NCBI GenBank assembly: GCA_030601755.1
Contig: JAUWBF010000037.1
Coordinates: 1-35,257 of the forward strand
Source of the DNA: Verrucomicrobiota bacterium
Lineage (GTDB): Bacteria > Verrucomicrobiota > Verrucomicrobiia > Opitutales > Opitutaceae
Direction of reading: 5' to 3'
DNA length: 35,257 bases
Shown: piece after piece, positions 1 to 6,655 of the stretch
How the letters are laid out: each line of letters begins with the position of its first letter
How positions within the stretch are numbered: position 1 is the first letter of the stretch
Translations under genes and position numbers: made by a program
The notes under the pieces: model-generated
Told to the model about the DNA's origin: nothing
Database searches by the model: none
The model's input: only the letters and a program-made list of their open reading frames with translations

Positions 1-33
1 GTGAGGTGCGCCGAGCGTAAGGAGAACGCAGAA

Positions 34-60
34 GACGCGGCCCGGAGGTCCGCATCCACC
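34..60 (-). repeat. Isolated R3 hairpin arm of the 182-bp repeat family
   Basis: This 27-nt arm reads GACGCGG, CCCGGAGG, TCCGCATCCACC on the plus strand. It is the inverted arm (R3) of the unit that forms the arrays around the RAYT gene at 5803-6258. On the minus strand it is GGTGGA followed by a short imperfect hairpin with GCGG paired to CCGC. A near-identical stretch recurs at 290-344, including the upstream GGTGCGCCGAG and AAGGAGAACGCAGAA text, so part of this locus was duplicated. Bases 61-245 contain no gene that I can support. Confidence 0.7.
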
Positions 61-246
61 TGACCGCCACGGCGTGAAGTGCTTGGCCACAACGCAGCGC
101 GGTAGCGCGAAGAGGGTAAATCGCAGACGATTTGTCCCGAAGGGATGACTGACGCGGGTGCCCTTCGGGCAGCGGAGGGAACAAAGGCGCAAAGATTCAC
201 CAAAAACGTTTCCCGTAGGCCGCCTGCTCGCAGGCGCTCCGTCCCA

Positions 247-344
247 GGTGGACGCGGGCCTCCGGACCGCGTCGGTTTGGGCGTGAGAGGTGCGCCGAGT
301 GTAAGGAGAACGCAGAAGACGCGGCCCGGAGGTCCGCATCCACC
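247..344. repeat. R2...R3 inverted pair of the 182-bp repeat family
   Basis: An R2 arm (247-275, GGTGGACGCGGGCCTCCGG then ACCGCGTCGG) is followed after about 42 bases by an inverted R3 arm (318-344). The two arms are nearly reverse complements, so the 98-bp piece could fold into one long stem or two small hairpins. It resembles the second half of the 182-bp unit at 5254-5767 but has a different spacer sequence. Confidence 0.7.
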
Positions 345-348
345 TTGG

Positions 349-370
349 GCAGGCAGGATGCCCGCGCTAC
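349..370 (-). repeat. 22-nt REP with GTAG foot (copy 1)
   Basis: On the minus strand this reads GTAG, C, stem GCGGGCA, loop TCC, stem TGCCTGC. It is one of five 22-nt copies in the window (others at 2083-2104, 2278-2299, 19456-19477 and 19494-19515). The TAG of its GTAG foot is the stop codon of the broken reading frame at 367-530. Confidence 0.75.
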
Positions 371-530
371 TTGGGTCTCGGCTCGTCGTCGGGGCACGCG
401 AGGTCGATCTCGGCGAGCTTCAGGGCGGCCCAAGTGCCTTTGCGTGCAAGTGATATGTAGGGATCAATGACGGCGAGTTCCGCGAGGCCGCGCACCCGCA
501 CGACGTTTTCATCATGCAGGTCGTGGGCTA
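367..530 (-). pseudogene. 3' fragment of a gene interrupted by the IS630 element
   Basis: On the minus strand an open frame enters from the IS boundary at 530 and runs 54 codons to a TAG at 367-369. It encodes a protein-like sequence beginning AHDLHDENVVRVRGLAEL and including VIDPYISLARKG. Removing the IS and one TA would join it to codons beyond 1682 (frame reading HLWLAHD), but only about 40 bases remain there before an R3 repeat begins at 1724-1750, so the 5' part is lost or unrecognisable. The stop codon is supplied by the GTAG foot of a REP. I do not recognise the family. Whether the frame across the join is the original one cannot be decided here, because the neighbouring frame (reading KQVGDIYG) is also protein-like. 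Confidence 0.4.
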
Positions 531-1681
531 GTGTAGTGCTCGTAAAATAGCGTTACGTATTCTGGGCGGCCCGGGCGCGTTGGACCTTGGCGAGGATGTC
601 GGAGGCCTTGGCGGTCCAGATAAAGGGCTTTGGGGAGCGGTTGTGAGCGGCGAGGTAGGAGTCGATGGCGTGGTGGAGTTCGTCGAGGCTTTTGAAGATG
701 CCGCGGCGCAGGCGGTTGATAGTGAGGTCGCGGAAGAAGCGCTCGACCATGTTGAGCCATGAGGCGGAGGTGGGCGTGAAGTGCAGGTGGAAGCGGGGAT
801 GTTTCGCGAGCCAGCGACGGACCTTCTCGTGTTTGTGGGTAGAGTAGTTGTCCACGATCAAATGGAGCGGTTTTTCGGGCGGGGTGCTCGCATCGATCAA
901 TCGCAGCAAGCGCAGCCATTCCTGGTGACGGTGACGCTTTTGACAGGTTCCGATCACCTTTCCGTCGGCCAGGTTGAGAGCCGCAAAAAGGGTCGTGGTG
1001 CCGTGGCGTTTGTAGTCGTGCGTTTGAGTCGCCACCTTGCCTTGGCGCAAGGGCAACCCCGGCTGGCTGCGATCCAGCGCCTGGATCTGGCTTTTCTCGT
1101 CGCAGCTCAAGACCAGGGCGTGCTCCGGAGCGTTCAAATACAGCCCGACCACATCCTCCAGTTTTTCCATGAAGCGCTTGTCCTTGGACAACTTGAAGCC
1201 TCGCGCCAAGTGCGGCTTCAGCCCGTGCGCCTGCCAGATCAACGCCACGGTGCTCGCGGCCATCCCGATCTCCCGGCCCATGCGGCGGGTGCTCCACTGC
1301 GTCGCCATCTCGGGCGTCTCCTCCAAAGTCCGCCTCACCACTTCGGCCTTTTGCTCCGGCTTGATCTTCACCGGGCGTCCCCGCCCCGCCTTGTCCTTGA
1401 GCAGCCCGGCCAATCCCGCCTCAAGATACCGAGCGCGCCACCTCGCAGCCTTTTGCCGGGTCACCGCCTCTTGTCGGCCAATCGCCTCGTCCGTCATCCC
1501 TTCCGCCGCTCCCAACACGATCCGGCATCGCTGCGCCAAGCGCTGCGTCGTCTTCCCGCTTCTCACCAACCCGTCCAACTCCGCCCTCTGCTTCTCGTCC
1601 AAATGTATCTCGCGTGCTTTTCTCATCCCACCTCCGACAGCCCATCCTAATCTTTGTTACGTTAATTGTCGGGCACTACAC
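531..1681 (-). mobile_element. IS630-family insertion sequence, complete
   Basis: The element is 1151 bp, bounded by TA dinucleotides at 529-530 and 1682-1683, which is the TA target duplication of the IS630/Tc1-mariner superfamily. Its ends are imperfect inverted repeats: the left end reads GTGTAGTGCTCGTAAAATAG and the right end, reverse complemented, reads GTGTAGTGCCCGACAATTAA. About 20 of the first 27 positions match. It carries a single full-length transposase gene and appears intact, so it may still be mobile. Confidence 0.9.
553..1626 (-). CDS. IS630-family transposase
   Basis: This 357-aa DDE transposase cuts and pastes its own element into TA sites. The N-terminal third (about residues 10-130) is the helix-turn-helix region typical of the family (winged-helix-like, with WRARYLEAGLAGLLKDKAGRG). 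The catalytic triad is visible: D176 in LSCDEKSQIQALDRS, D259 in LIVDNYSTHKH, and E295 in WLNMVERFFRD. Length is normal for a single-frame IS630 transposase; there is no frameshift or internal stop. The ATG lies 55 bases inside the right end and the stop 22 bases inside the left end, so the element carries nothing else. Identification is by family motifs and is secure. Confidence 0.95.
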   Translation of the reverse strand: MRKAREIHLDEKQRAELDGLVRSGKTTQRLAQRCRIVLGAAEGMTDEAIGRQEAVTRQKAARWRARYLEAGLAGLLKDKAGRGRPVKIKPEQKAEVVRRTLEETPEMATQWSTRRMGREIGMAASTVALIWQAHGLKPHLARGFKLSKDKRFMEKLEDVVGLYLNAPEHALVLSCDEKSQIQALDRSQPGLPLRQGKVATQTHDYKRHGTTTLFAALNLADGKVIGTCQKRHRHQEWLRLLRLIDASTPPEKPLHLIVDNYSTHKHEKVRRWLAKHPRFHLHFTPTSASWLNMVERFFRDLTINRLRRGIFKSLDELHHAIDSYLAAHNRSPKPFIWTAKASDILAKVQRARAAQNT

Positions 1682-1723
1682 TAGCCATAAATGTCGCCGA
1701 CCTGTTTGGAGGCAGACAGACGA

Positions 1724-1750
1724 GACGCGGCCCGGAGGTCCGCGTCCACC
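1724..1750 (-). repeat. Isolated R3 hairpin arm
   Basis: This is a 27-nt arm identical in pattern to the R3 arm of the 182-bp unit (GACGCGGCCCGG, AGGTCCGCGTCCACC). It stands alone between the IS right end and the antitoxin-like gene, with no R1 or R2 partner nearby. Confidence 0.7.
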
Positions 1751-1824
1751 TTGGGGCGGCTCGCGTGCGGACCTGGGCGGCGTAAGACCAACGCTGTTTT
1801 TTCAGGGGAGTCGCGCCGCTTCGG

Positions 1825-2037
1825 TCAGGCCGACTTGGTAGCCCATGCCGCGATGTTTTGACGAACTTGGCCGAGGGGAATCACTTCCTTTTCCCGCAAG
1901 GAGCGCAGGCCCTCGTCGATGGCGGCGAGCATCTCGGGCGTCTCTTCCTCAGTGTCGTCGAGCCAGTGGCGCAGGGCCTCACGGTCTTGAGGCGGCAGCC
2001 GCAGGATGGCTTCCTGGATTTCTTGCACGGTGCTCAT
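1825..2037 (-). CDS. Small antitoxin-like protein, no toxin partner visible
   Basis: A 70-aa acidic, helix-rich protein that starts MSTVQEIQEAILRLPPQD and contains ALRHWLDD and SLREKEVIPLGQVR. The pattern (a short helix with xxEAILRLPPxDREALRxWL, then a second helical half) resembles small antitoxins and addiction-module components that sit before RelE/ParE-type toxins. That is a resemblance, not a proven assignment. No toxin-like frame follows: downstream on the same strand are only about 75 bases, an R3 repeat and the IS630 element. If a partner existed it was lost in the rearrangement. The ATG at 2037 has no strong Shine-Dalgarno sequence. Confidence 0.55.
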   Translation of the reverse strand: MSTVQEIQEAILRLPPQDREALRHWLDDTEEETPEMLAAIDEGLRSLREKEVIPLGQVRQNIAAWATKSA

Positions 2038-2082
2038 GGTGCGAAACGTAGCCGCGGATGCGTCCGTCGCAAGCGCCTCGGT

Positions 2083-2104
2083 GCAGGCAGAATGCCTGCG
2101 CTAC
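2083..2104 (-). repeat. 22-nt REP with GTAG foot (copy 2)
   Basis: On the minus strand: GTAG, C, stem GCAGGCA, loop TTC, stem TGCCTGC. The 7-bp stem is perfect. The flanking bases CTACTTGGG are shared with copy 1. Confidence 0.75.
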
Positions 2105-2121
2105 TTGGGGCGGTGTGCCTG

Positions 2122-2217
2122 GGTGGATGCGGACGTCCCCGGCCGCGTCGGTTTGGCGGTGGTTTGCGCGTGGGGTGGGATGACGGCACAGACGCGGCCC
2201 GGAGGTCCGCGTCCACC
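2122..2217. repeat. Shortened R1...R3 unit of the 182-bp repeat family
   Basis: An R1 arm (GGGTGGATGCGG then ACGTCCCCGGCCGCGTCGG, from 2122) is followed by an inverted R3 arm at 2191-2217, with the GGGATGACGG..CA spacer text that also precedes R3 in the arrays. The R2 arm is missing, so this looks like a deletion derivative of the full unit. Confidence 0.7.
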
Positions 2218-2277
2218 TGGGGCAGGGCGTAGGGGGAAAGTCGCAGGTCGAAGGTCTGAAGGTCGCAGGTCTCGGAG

Positions 2278-2299
2278 GCAGGTAGGATGCCTGCGCTAC
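2278..2299 (-). repeat. 22-nt REP with GTAG foot (copy 3)
   Basis: On the minus strand: GTAG, C, GCAGGCA, TCC, TACCTGC. One stem pair is mismatched relative to copy 2. It directly follows the AGGTC-type short repeat ladder. Confidence 0.7.
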
Positions 2300-2405
2300 T
2301 CGGGCGCGGACTTTTCGTTTGTCGTGAGCGCCCATGGGCGCGGCGAGACGCACGATCAAAACAGCCTCGGCGTTGATCCGAGTCTTTGCGCCTTTTTGCG
2401 GCGAT

Positions 2406-2429
2406 AAAAACGGCGGGCAAGAGCCGCCC
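2406..2429 (-). terminator. Probable intrinsic terminator of hisF
   Basis: Immediately after the hisF stop, the minus strand shows a GGCGG / CCGCC stem with a 7-nt loop, followed by GTTTTTAT. The stem is short, so efficiency is uncertain. Confidence 0.5.
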
Positions 2430-3191
<762 letters not shown>

Positions 3192-3196
3192 TGGGA

Positions 3197-3231
3197 AGGT
3201 CTCAGGTCGAAGGTCTGAAGGTCGAAGGTCG
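3197..3231. repeat. AGGTC-type short-repeat ladder upstream of hisF
   Basis: The stretch AAGGTCTCAGG-TCGAAGGTCTG-AAGGTCGAAGGTC is an irregular run of 7-8-nt repeats of the form AAGGTCK. A close relative lies at about 2241-2272. Together they bracket hisF at distances of about 5 bp (5' side) and 160 bp (3' side). It is a low-complexity repeat of unknown role. Confidence 0.6.
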
Positions 3232-3314
3232 AGTGTGGCGTGGCGGTGCCGCGCGGTGATGGACGTGTGACTTGGAGACTTTTGACTTTGGACGACGCGG
3301 CGCGAGCGCCGCGA

Positions 3315-5075
3315 TCAGCCATCAAGCTGCGCGAGGTCGGGCTCGAAGTTGACCGCGAAGCGGTAAACCTGGCCGGGGCGCATGATGAGGGGGTGGTCGC
3401 GGAGGAGGGTCTGCAGGTAGTGGACCTTGCCGTAGTTGGTGCGGTAGGCGGGGTCGTGGCTGACAACCTCGGTCTCCTGCCAGACGCCTTGGAAGTCGTC
3501 CTTCTGCACGGTGCAGCGGTGGCTCTCGGCGCCGAGCATGGGGGCGCCGGGCACGTGGTATTTCGAGTGCGGGGCGGCGATGGCCAGCATGTAGCGGAAC
3601 TTGTCGAGCTGGACCTGCTGCTTGACGGTGAAGGTGAACTCGCAACCGATCTGGTTGCCGCTGAAGTTCCACTGGACCTTGGCGCTGCCGAGGCCCTTGA
3701 CGAACTCCTCGTTGGTGTTGATCAGCTCGGGCTGGTCGTAGCGGAAGAAGAAGCTGTTGCGCAGGCCGAGGCCGGTGACGCAGTTCTTGCCGTAGAAGGA
3801 GGGGATGACGACCTGGTCGCCGAACGTGAGCTCGGGGAGCATGATCGGCACGTAAACGTTGTTGGGCCAGTCGAAGACGCCGGGGCTGTGCGGGAAGGCG
3901 AGCGAGTCCGAGGTGAGCACCGAGCCGGAGCTGATGAGCGGGATCTGGAAGTGCAGACCGCTGGCGGCGTCGCGGTAGAGGAAGAGGCCCTGCTCCTTGC
4001 GGGTGGACTTGTCGAAGATGACGAAGCGACCGGCGGTGCGGGCGGGCTCGGGCTTGGCGCCGCCGGCGGGCATCTGCACGGTCTTGGCGAGGCGGGACCA
4101 CTGGCAGAGGTAGCGCGCGGCGTCGAAGTTCGCCATGCGGGTGGTGTGGTGCGAGTAGGCGGTGCGCTCCTCGTCGCGGAGGTCGAGGAAGCCGTGCTCC
4201 TGGTCGAGGTAGGTCTGGTAGAAGAAGACGAAGAGGCGGCGGAGCAGGTCGAAATACTTCGGCTTCTGGTCGTCGGCGATCCAGCCGTCGCGCAGGCCTT
4301 GGAGGATGAGGCTGATGCAGTGCATCTGGCCGTAGGCGCCGGCCGCGCGGCCAAAGGCCCAGCCGAGACCGTCGGCGCGCACGAGGTCGGGCATCATCTT
4401 GATGTAGCGCTCGACGTAGGTGCGGAGGGTGGGGAGCTTGCGGTCGCGCACGCCGCTGTTGGCGTGGAGCTGGAGGGCGGAGCGGATGAAGACGAAGTTC
4501 ATCACGCCGTAGAGGTTGAAGTTGCCGCCGAGGCCCTCGGTGGAGTCGTCGAAGAAGCCGGTGGAGCTGGTCTTGCCGATGCGCTCGACCATGCGCTCGA
4601 TGAGGCGCGAAGTCTCGTCCTTCTTGGAGAGGCCGAAGGAGAAGCGGGCGACGGCCTTGGCGATGTTGAAGGCCTGCCAGTGGTTGTCGTAGTCGGAGCG
4701 GTGGAGGAGGGCCTTGTCGATGCGTTCGCGGGTCTCGTCGACGAGGCGTTCCCAGACGGGGTTGCGCTCCTTGGAGGGGCCAAAGCAGAGGAGGCCGAGC
4801 GAGGCGTAGGCGAGGCCGTTCTCGGCCGGGGGCTCGGTGAACATCTGCGCGGTGATGCAGCGGGCGGCGAGGTCGACGAGGTCGTAGCCCTTGAGGGTGG
4901 TCTCGCCGGTGGCGCGGTAATACTCGCCGAGGGCGAGGGCGACGTGGCCGGCCTCGTCGGAACGGGGCTCTTCGCCGGGAGCCGGGAGGATCGTGCCGTC
5001 CGGCTGGATGGAATCAAGGTTGTGGCCCAGGATGGAGCGGGCCATGTCGAGGCATTGCTCGGAAAAGCTGTGCAT
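3315..5075 (-). CDS. Protein of unknown function, predicted alpha/alpha-toroid plus beta domain
   Basis: A 586-aa protein without signal peptide or obvious membrane segment. Residues 1 to about 330 are helix-rich with regularly spaced aromatic and acidic residues (DEAGHVALALGEYYRATG, SDYDNHWQAFNIAKAVARF, TGFFDDSTEGLGGNFNLYG, GWAFGRAAGAYGQMHC). This resembles (alpha/alpha)-toroid families such as DUF2264 or heparinase-like polysaccharide-active proteins. Residues about 350-586 are beta-rich (FVIFDKSTRKEQGLFLYRD, NSFFFRYDQPELI, FRYMLAIAAPHSKYHV), compatible with the beta-sandwich that follows such toroids. I infer a carbohydrate-related role from fold resemblance only; no catalytic residues can be assigned. 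It is alone in its transcription unit. Upstream lies an unusual near-perfect 32-bp inverted repeat (5128-5159). Confidence 0.75.
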   Translation of the reverse strand: MHSFSEQCLDMARSILGHNLDSIQPDGTILPAPGEEPRSDEAGHVALALGEYYRATGETTLKGYDLVDLAARCITAQMFTEPPAENGLAYASLGLLCFGPSKERNPVWERLVDETRERIDKALLHRSDYDNHWQAFNIAKAVARFSFGLSKKDETSRLIERMVERIGKTSSTGFFDDSTEGLGGNFNLYGVMNFVFIRSALQLHANSGVRDRKLPTLRTYVERYIKMMPDLVRADGLGWAFGRAAGAYGQMHCISLILQGLRDGWIADDQKPKYFDLLRRLFVFFYQTYLDQEHGFLDLRDEERTAYSHHTTRMANFDAARYLCQWSRLAKTVQMPAGGAKPEPARTAGRFVIFDKSTRKEQGLFLYRDAASGLHFQIPLISSGSVLTSDSLAFPHSPGVFDWPNNVYVPIMLPELTFGDQVVIPSFYGKNCVTGLGLRNSFFFRYDQPELINTNEEFVKGLGSAKVQWNFSGNQIGCEFTFTVKQQVQLDKFRYMLAIAAPHSKYHVPGAPMLGAESHRCTVQKDDFQGVWQETEVVSHDPAYRTNYGKVHYLQTLLRDHPLIMRPGQVYRFAVNFEPDLAQLDG

Positions 5076-5127
5076 GCGGTAGAGGTTTCGTCGTCAGGAT
5101 GCGGACAACGGAGGGACCGTCAGCCGC

Positions 5128-5159
5128 GGGAAAAGGTGAAATTTGTTCACCCTTTTCCC
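5128..5159. promoter_or_regulatory. Long inverted repeat upstream of the toroid-protein gene
   Basis: GGGAAAAGGTGAA, then ATTTG, then TTCACCCTTTTCCC form a 13-bp stem with a single bulged base. It lies 53 bases before the start codon of the 586-aa gene and is AT-richer than its surroundings. No U-run follows on the gene's strand. It could be an operator or a leader RNA hairpin. Confidence 0.4.
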
Positions 5160-5253
5160 CCACGAGCAAGGGGATTTTGCGGCGGAGGGCGCCGCCGGGC
5201 GCGGTCGGGCGAAGAAAATCGCCGGCGAGGGAAGGTGGACAAAGGACGCGGCA

Positions 5254-5767
5254 AGGTGGATGCGGACGTCCCCGGCCGCGTTGGTCTGCGTGATTTGGGT
5301 GTTGGGTGGATGCGGGCCTCCGGACCGCGTCGCATTGGGAGCTTTGCGCGTTTGGCGGGATGACGGGACAGACGCGGCCCGGAGGTCCGCGTCCACCTTG
5401 GGCGGTTGGGGTGTTCTGGTTCCGGTGAGGTCTGCATGTGGATGCGGACGTCCCCGGCCGCGTTGGTCTGCGTGATTTGGTTGTTGGGTGGATGCGGGCC
5501 TACGGACCGCGTCGGATTGGGAGCTTTGCGCGTTGGGCGAGAAGACGGGACAGACGCGGCCCGGAGGTCACCGACCACCTAGGGCGGTGCGTATGTGCTC
5601 GTTCCGGAGAGGTATTCAGGTTTATGCGGACGTCCCCTGCCGCGTTGGTCTTCGTGATTTGGGTGTTGGGTGGATGCGGGCCTCCGGACCGCGTCGGTTT
5701 GCGAGCTTTGCGCGTTGGGCGGGGCGACGGGATAGACGCGGCCCGGAGGTCCGCGTCCACCTGGGCG
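5254..5767. repeat. Tandem array, three copies of a 182-bp unit
   Basis: Copies begin at 5254, 5436 and 5618, exactly 182 bp apart. Each unit holds arm R1 (GGTGGATGCGGACGTCCCC then GGCCGCG), about 20 bases, arm R2 (GGTGGATGCGGGCCTCCGG then ACCGCG), about 40 bases containing GGAGCTTTGCGCGTT, and an inverted arm R3 (GACGCGGCCCGGAGG then TCCGCGTCCACC), followed by a spacer of about 35 bases. All arms can form GCGG/CCGC mini-hairpins, and R2 pairs with R3. The second copy has a degenerate R3 (5553-5579) and the third a degenerate R1 foot. The array lies immediately 3' of the RAYT gene. Confidence 0.9.
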
Positions 5768-5802
5768 TCCACCTTGGGCGTCAACCTTGCGTATCCTGCT
5801 GC

Positions 5803-6258
5803 CTATCTCGGCCAATACCAAGGCCAGTCGTCGGCGGTGGGGCAGAGGTTTTTAACGACCGGGTTTTGGCGGATGTAGGTGGCCTTCGCGTCGTAGCTGT
5901 CGGCGTTGCGCAGGCGGTGATCGAAATAGCCTCGCTGCCAACTCACGCCGTGTTGCTTGGTGACGTAGGATTTCCACGCGCCGAGCACGGTCGACATGAT
6001 CTTGTCGGGAGGGAAGACGATCAGCGCATGCACATGGTCGGGCATCAGCAAAAACAAGCGGCAGTGCCAGCGTTCGGTCCGGTGATAAAACGCGACACTG
6101 TCCAGCACGGCCGCGGCGAGCGTTGGTTCGGTCAGCATGGTGCCGGTGGAGCGTATTCGGATGTGGAATACCTCGCCTGGCGGAACCCAACCGGGAACGT
6201 CGTGATGCAGTCGTGCGGGAAAACGCTCCGTGCTCGCTGGTTCATCCGGCGGGTTCAT
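5803..6258 (-). CDS. REP-associated tyrosine transposase (RAYT, Y1/HUH superfamily)
   Basis: A 151-aa single-strand DNA transposase of the Y1 (IS200-like) superfamily. The HUH motif is in LLMPDHVHALIVFP, and the helix SYDAKATYIRQNPVVKNL carries the probable catalytic tyrosine (in TYIRQNP), the arrangement typical of chromosomal RAYTs, which nick and join REP hairpins. The ATG at 6258 is preferred over an upstream TTG (6294) because related proteins start a short distance before HHDVPGWV. No Shine-Dalgarno sequence is seen. The gene has no IS ends of its own; instead it is bracketed by tandem copies of the same 182-bp hairpin unit (5254-5767 and 6315-6646), the classic sign of a RAYT with its cognate repeats. 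Length is normal and the frame is intact, so it may be active. Confidence 0.9.
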   Translation of the reverse strand: MNPPDEPASTERFPARLHHDVPGWVPPGEVFHIRIRSTGTMLTEPTLAAAVLDSVAFYHRTERWHCRLFLLMPDHVHALIVFPPDKIMSTVLGAWKSYVTKQHGVSWQRGYFDHRLRNADSYDAKATYIRQNPVVKNLCPTADDWPWYWPR

Positions 6259-6314
6259 GAGGGCAAGCGTCCGGTGCGCGTTGACCCAACGCAAGTTCGC
6301 AGGTGCACGCGTGC

Positions 6315-6646
6315 AGGTGGATGCGGACGTCCCTGGCCGCGTCGGTTTGCGTCATGTGGGTGTTGGGTGGATGCGGGCCTCCGGACCGCGTCGGTTTGAG
6401 AGCTTTGCGCGTTTGGCGAGATGACGGGACAGACGCGGCCCGGAGGTCCGCGTCCACCTTGGGCGGTGGGTTTGTGCTGGTTCCGGTGAGGTATGTAGGT
6501 GGATGCGGACGTCCCCGGCCGCGTTGGTTTGCGAGATTTGCGTGTTGGGTGGATGCGGGCCTCCGGACCGCGTCGGTTTGAGAGCTTTGCGCGTTTGGCG
6601 GGATGACGGGACAGACGCGGCCCGGAGGTCCGCGTCCACCTTGGGC
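6315..6646. repeat. Tandem array, two copies of the 182-bp unit
   Basis: Copies begin at 6315 and 6497, again 182 bp apart, and are in the same orientation as the three copies at 5254-5767. Arms R1, R2 and inverted R3 (6432-6458 and 6614-6640) are all present. The second R1 is preceded by GTAG (6495-6498), the tetranucleotide foot recognised by characterised RAYTs; the other copies have changed bases there. The array fills nearly the whole gap between the RAYT start and the guaB stop. Confidence 0.9.
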
Positions 6647-6655
6647 GTCCACTTC

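Larger units (their letters stand above)
2038..2405. other. Gene-free interval made of repeats
   Basis: I see no gene in this stretch. It holds, in order, a GTAG-REP (2083-2104), a shortened R1...R3 unit (2122-2217), a ladder of AGGTC-based short repeats (about 2241-2272), another GTAG-REP (2278-2299) and a perfect 14-bp palindrome GCGCCCATGGGCGC (2328-2341). It looks like a landing zone for several repeat families. Confidence 0.6.

Noticed and set aside
3240-5363. A 707-codon open frame on the plus strand opposite the toroid protein gene
   Set aside because: The translation is repetitive Glu/Val/Ala/Gly with no domain, while the opposite strand encodes a balanced protein. It also runs into the repeat array.
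5488-6399. A plus-strand open frame spanning the repeats and the RAYT gene
   Set aside because: It reads through repeat arms (recurring RRSAST- and PRRIGSFAR-like text) and is antisense to the RAYT; it is not a gene.
5254-6646. CRISPR array
   Set aside because: The repeats are 182 bp and tandem with near-identical spacers, not short repeats with unique spacers, and there are no cas genes.
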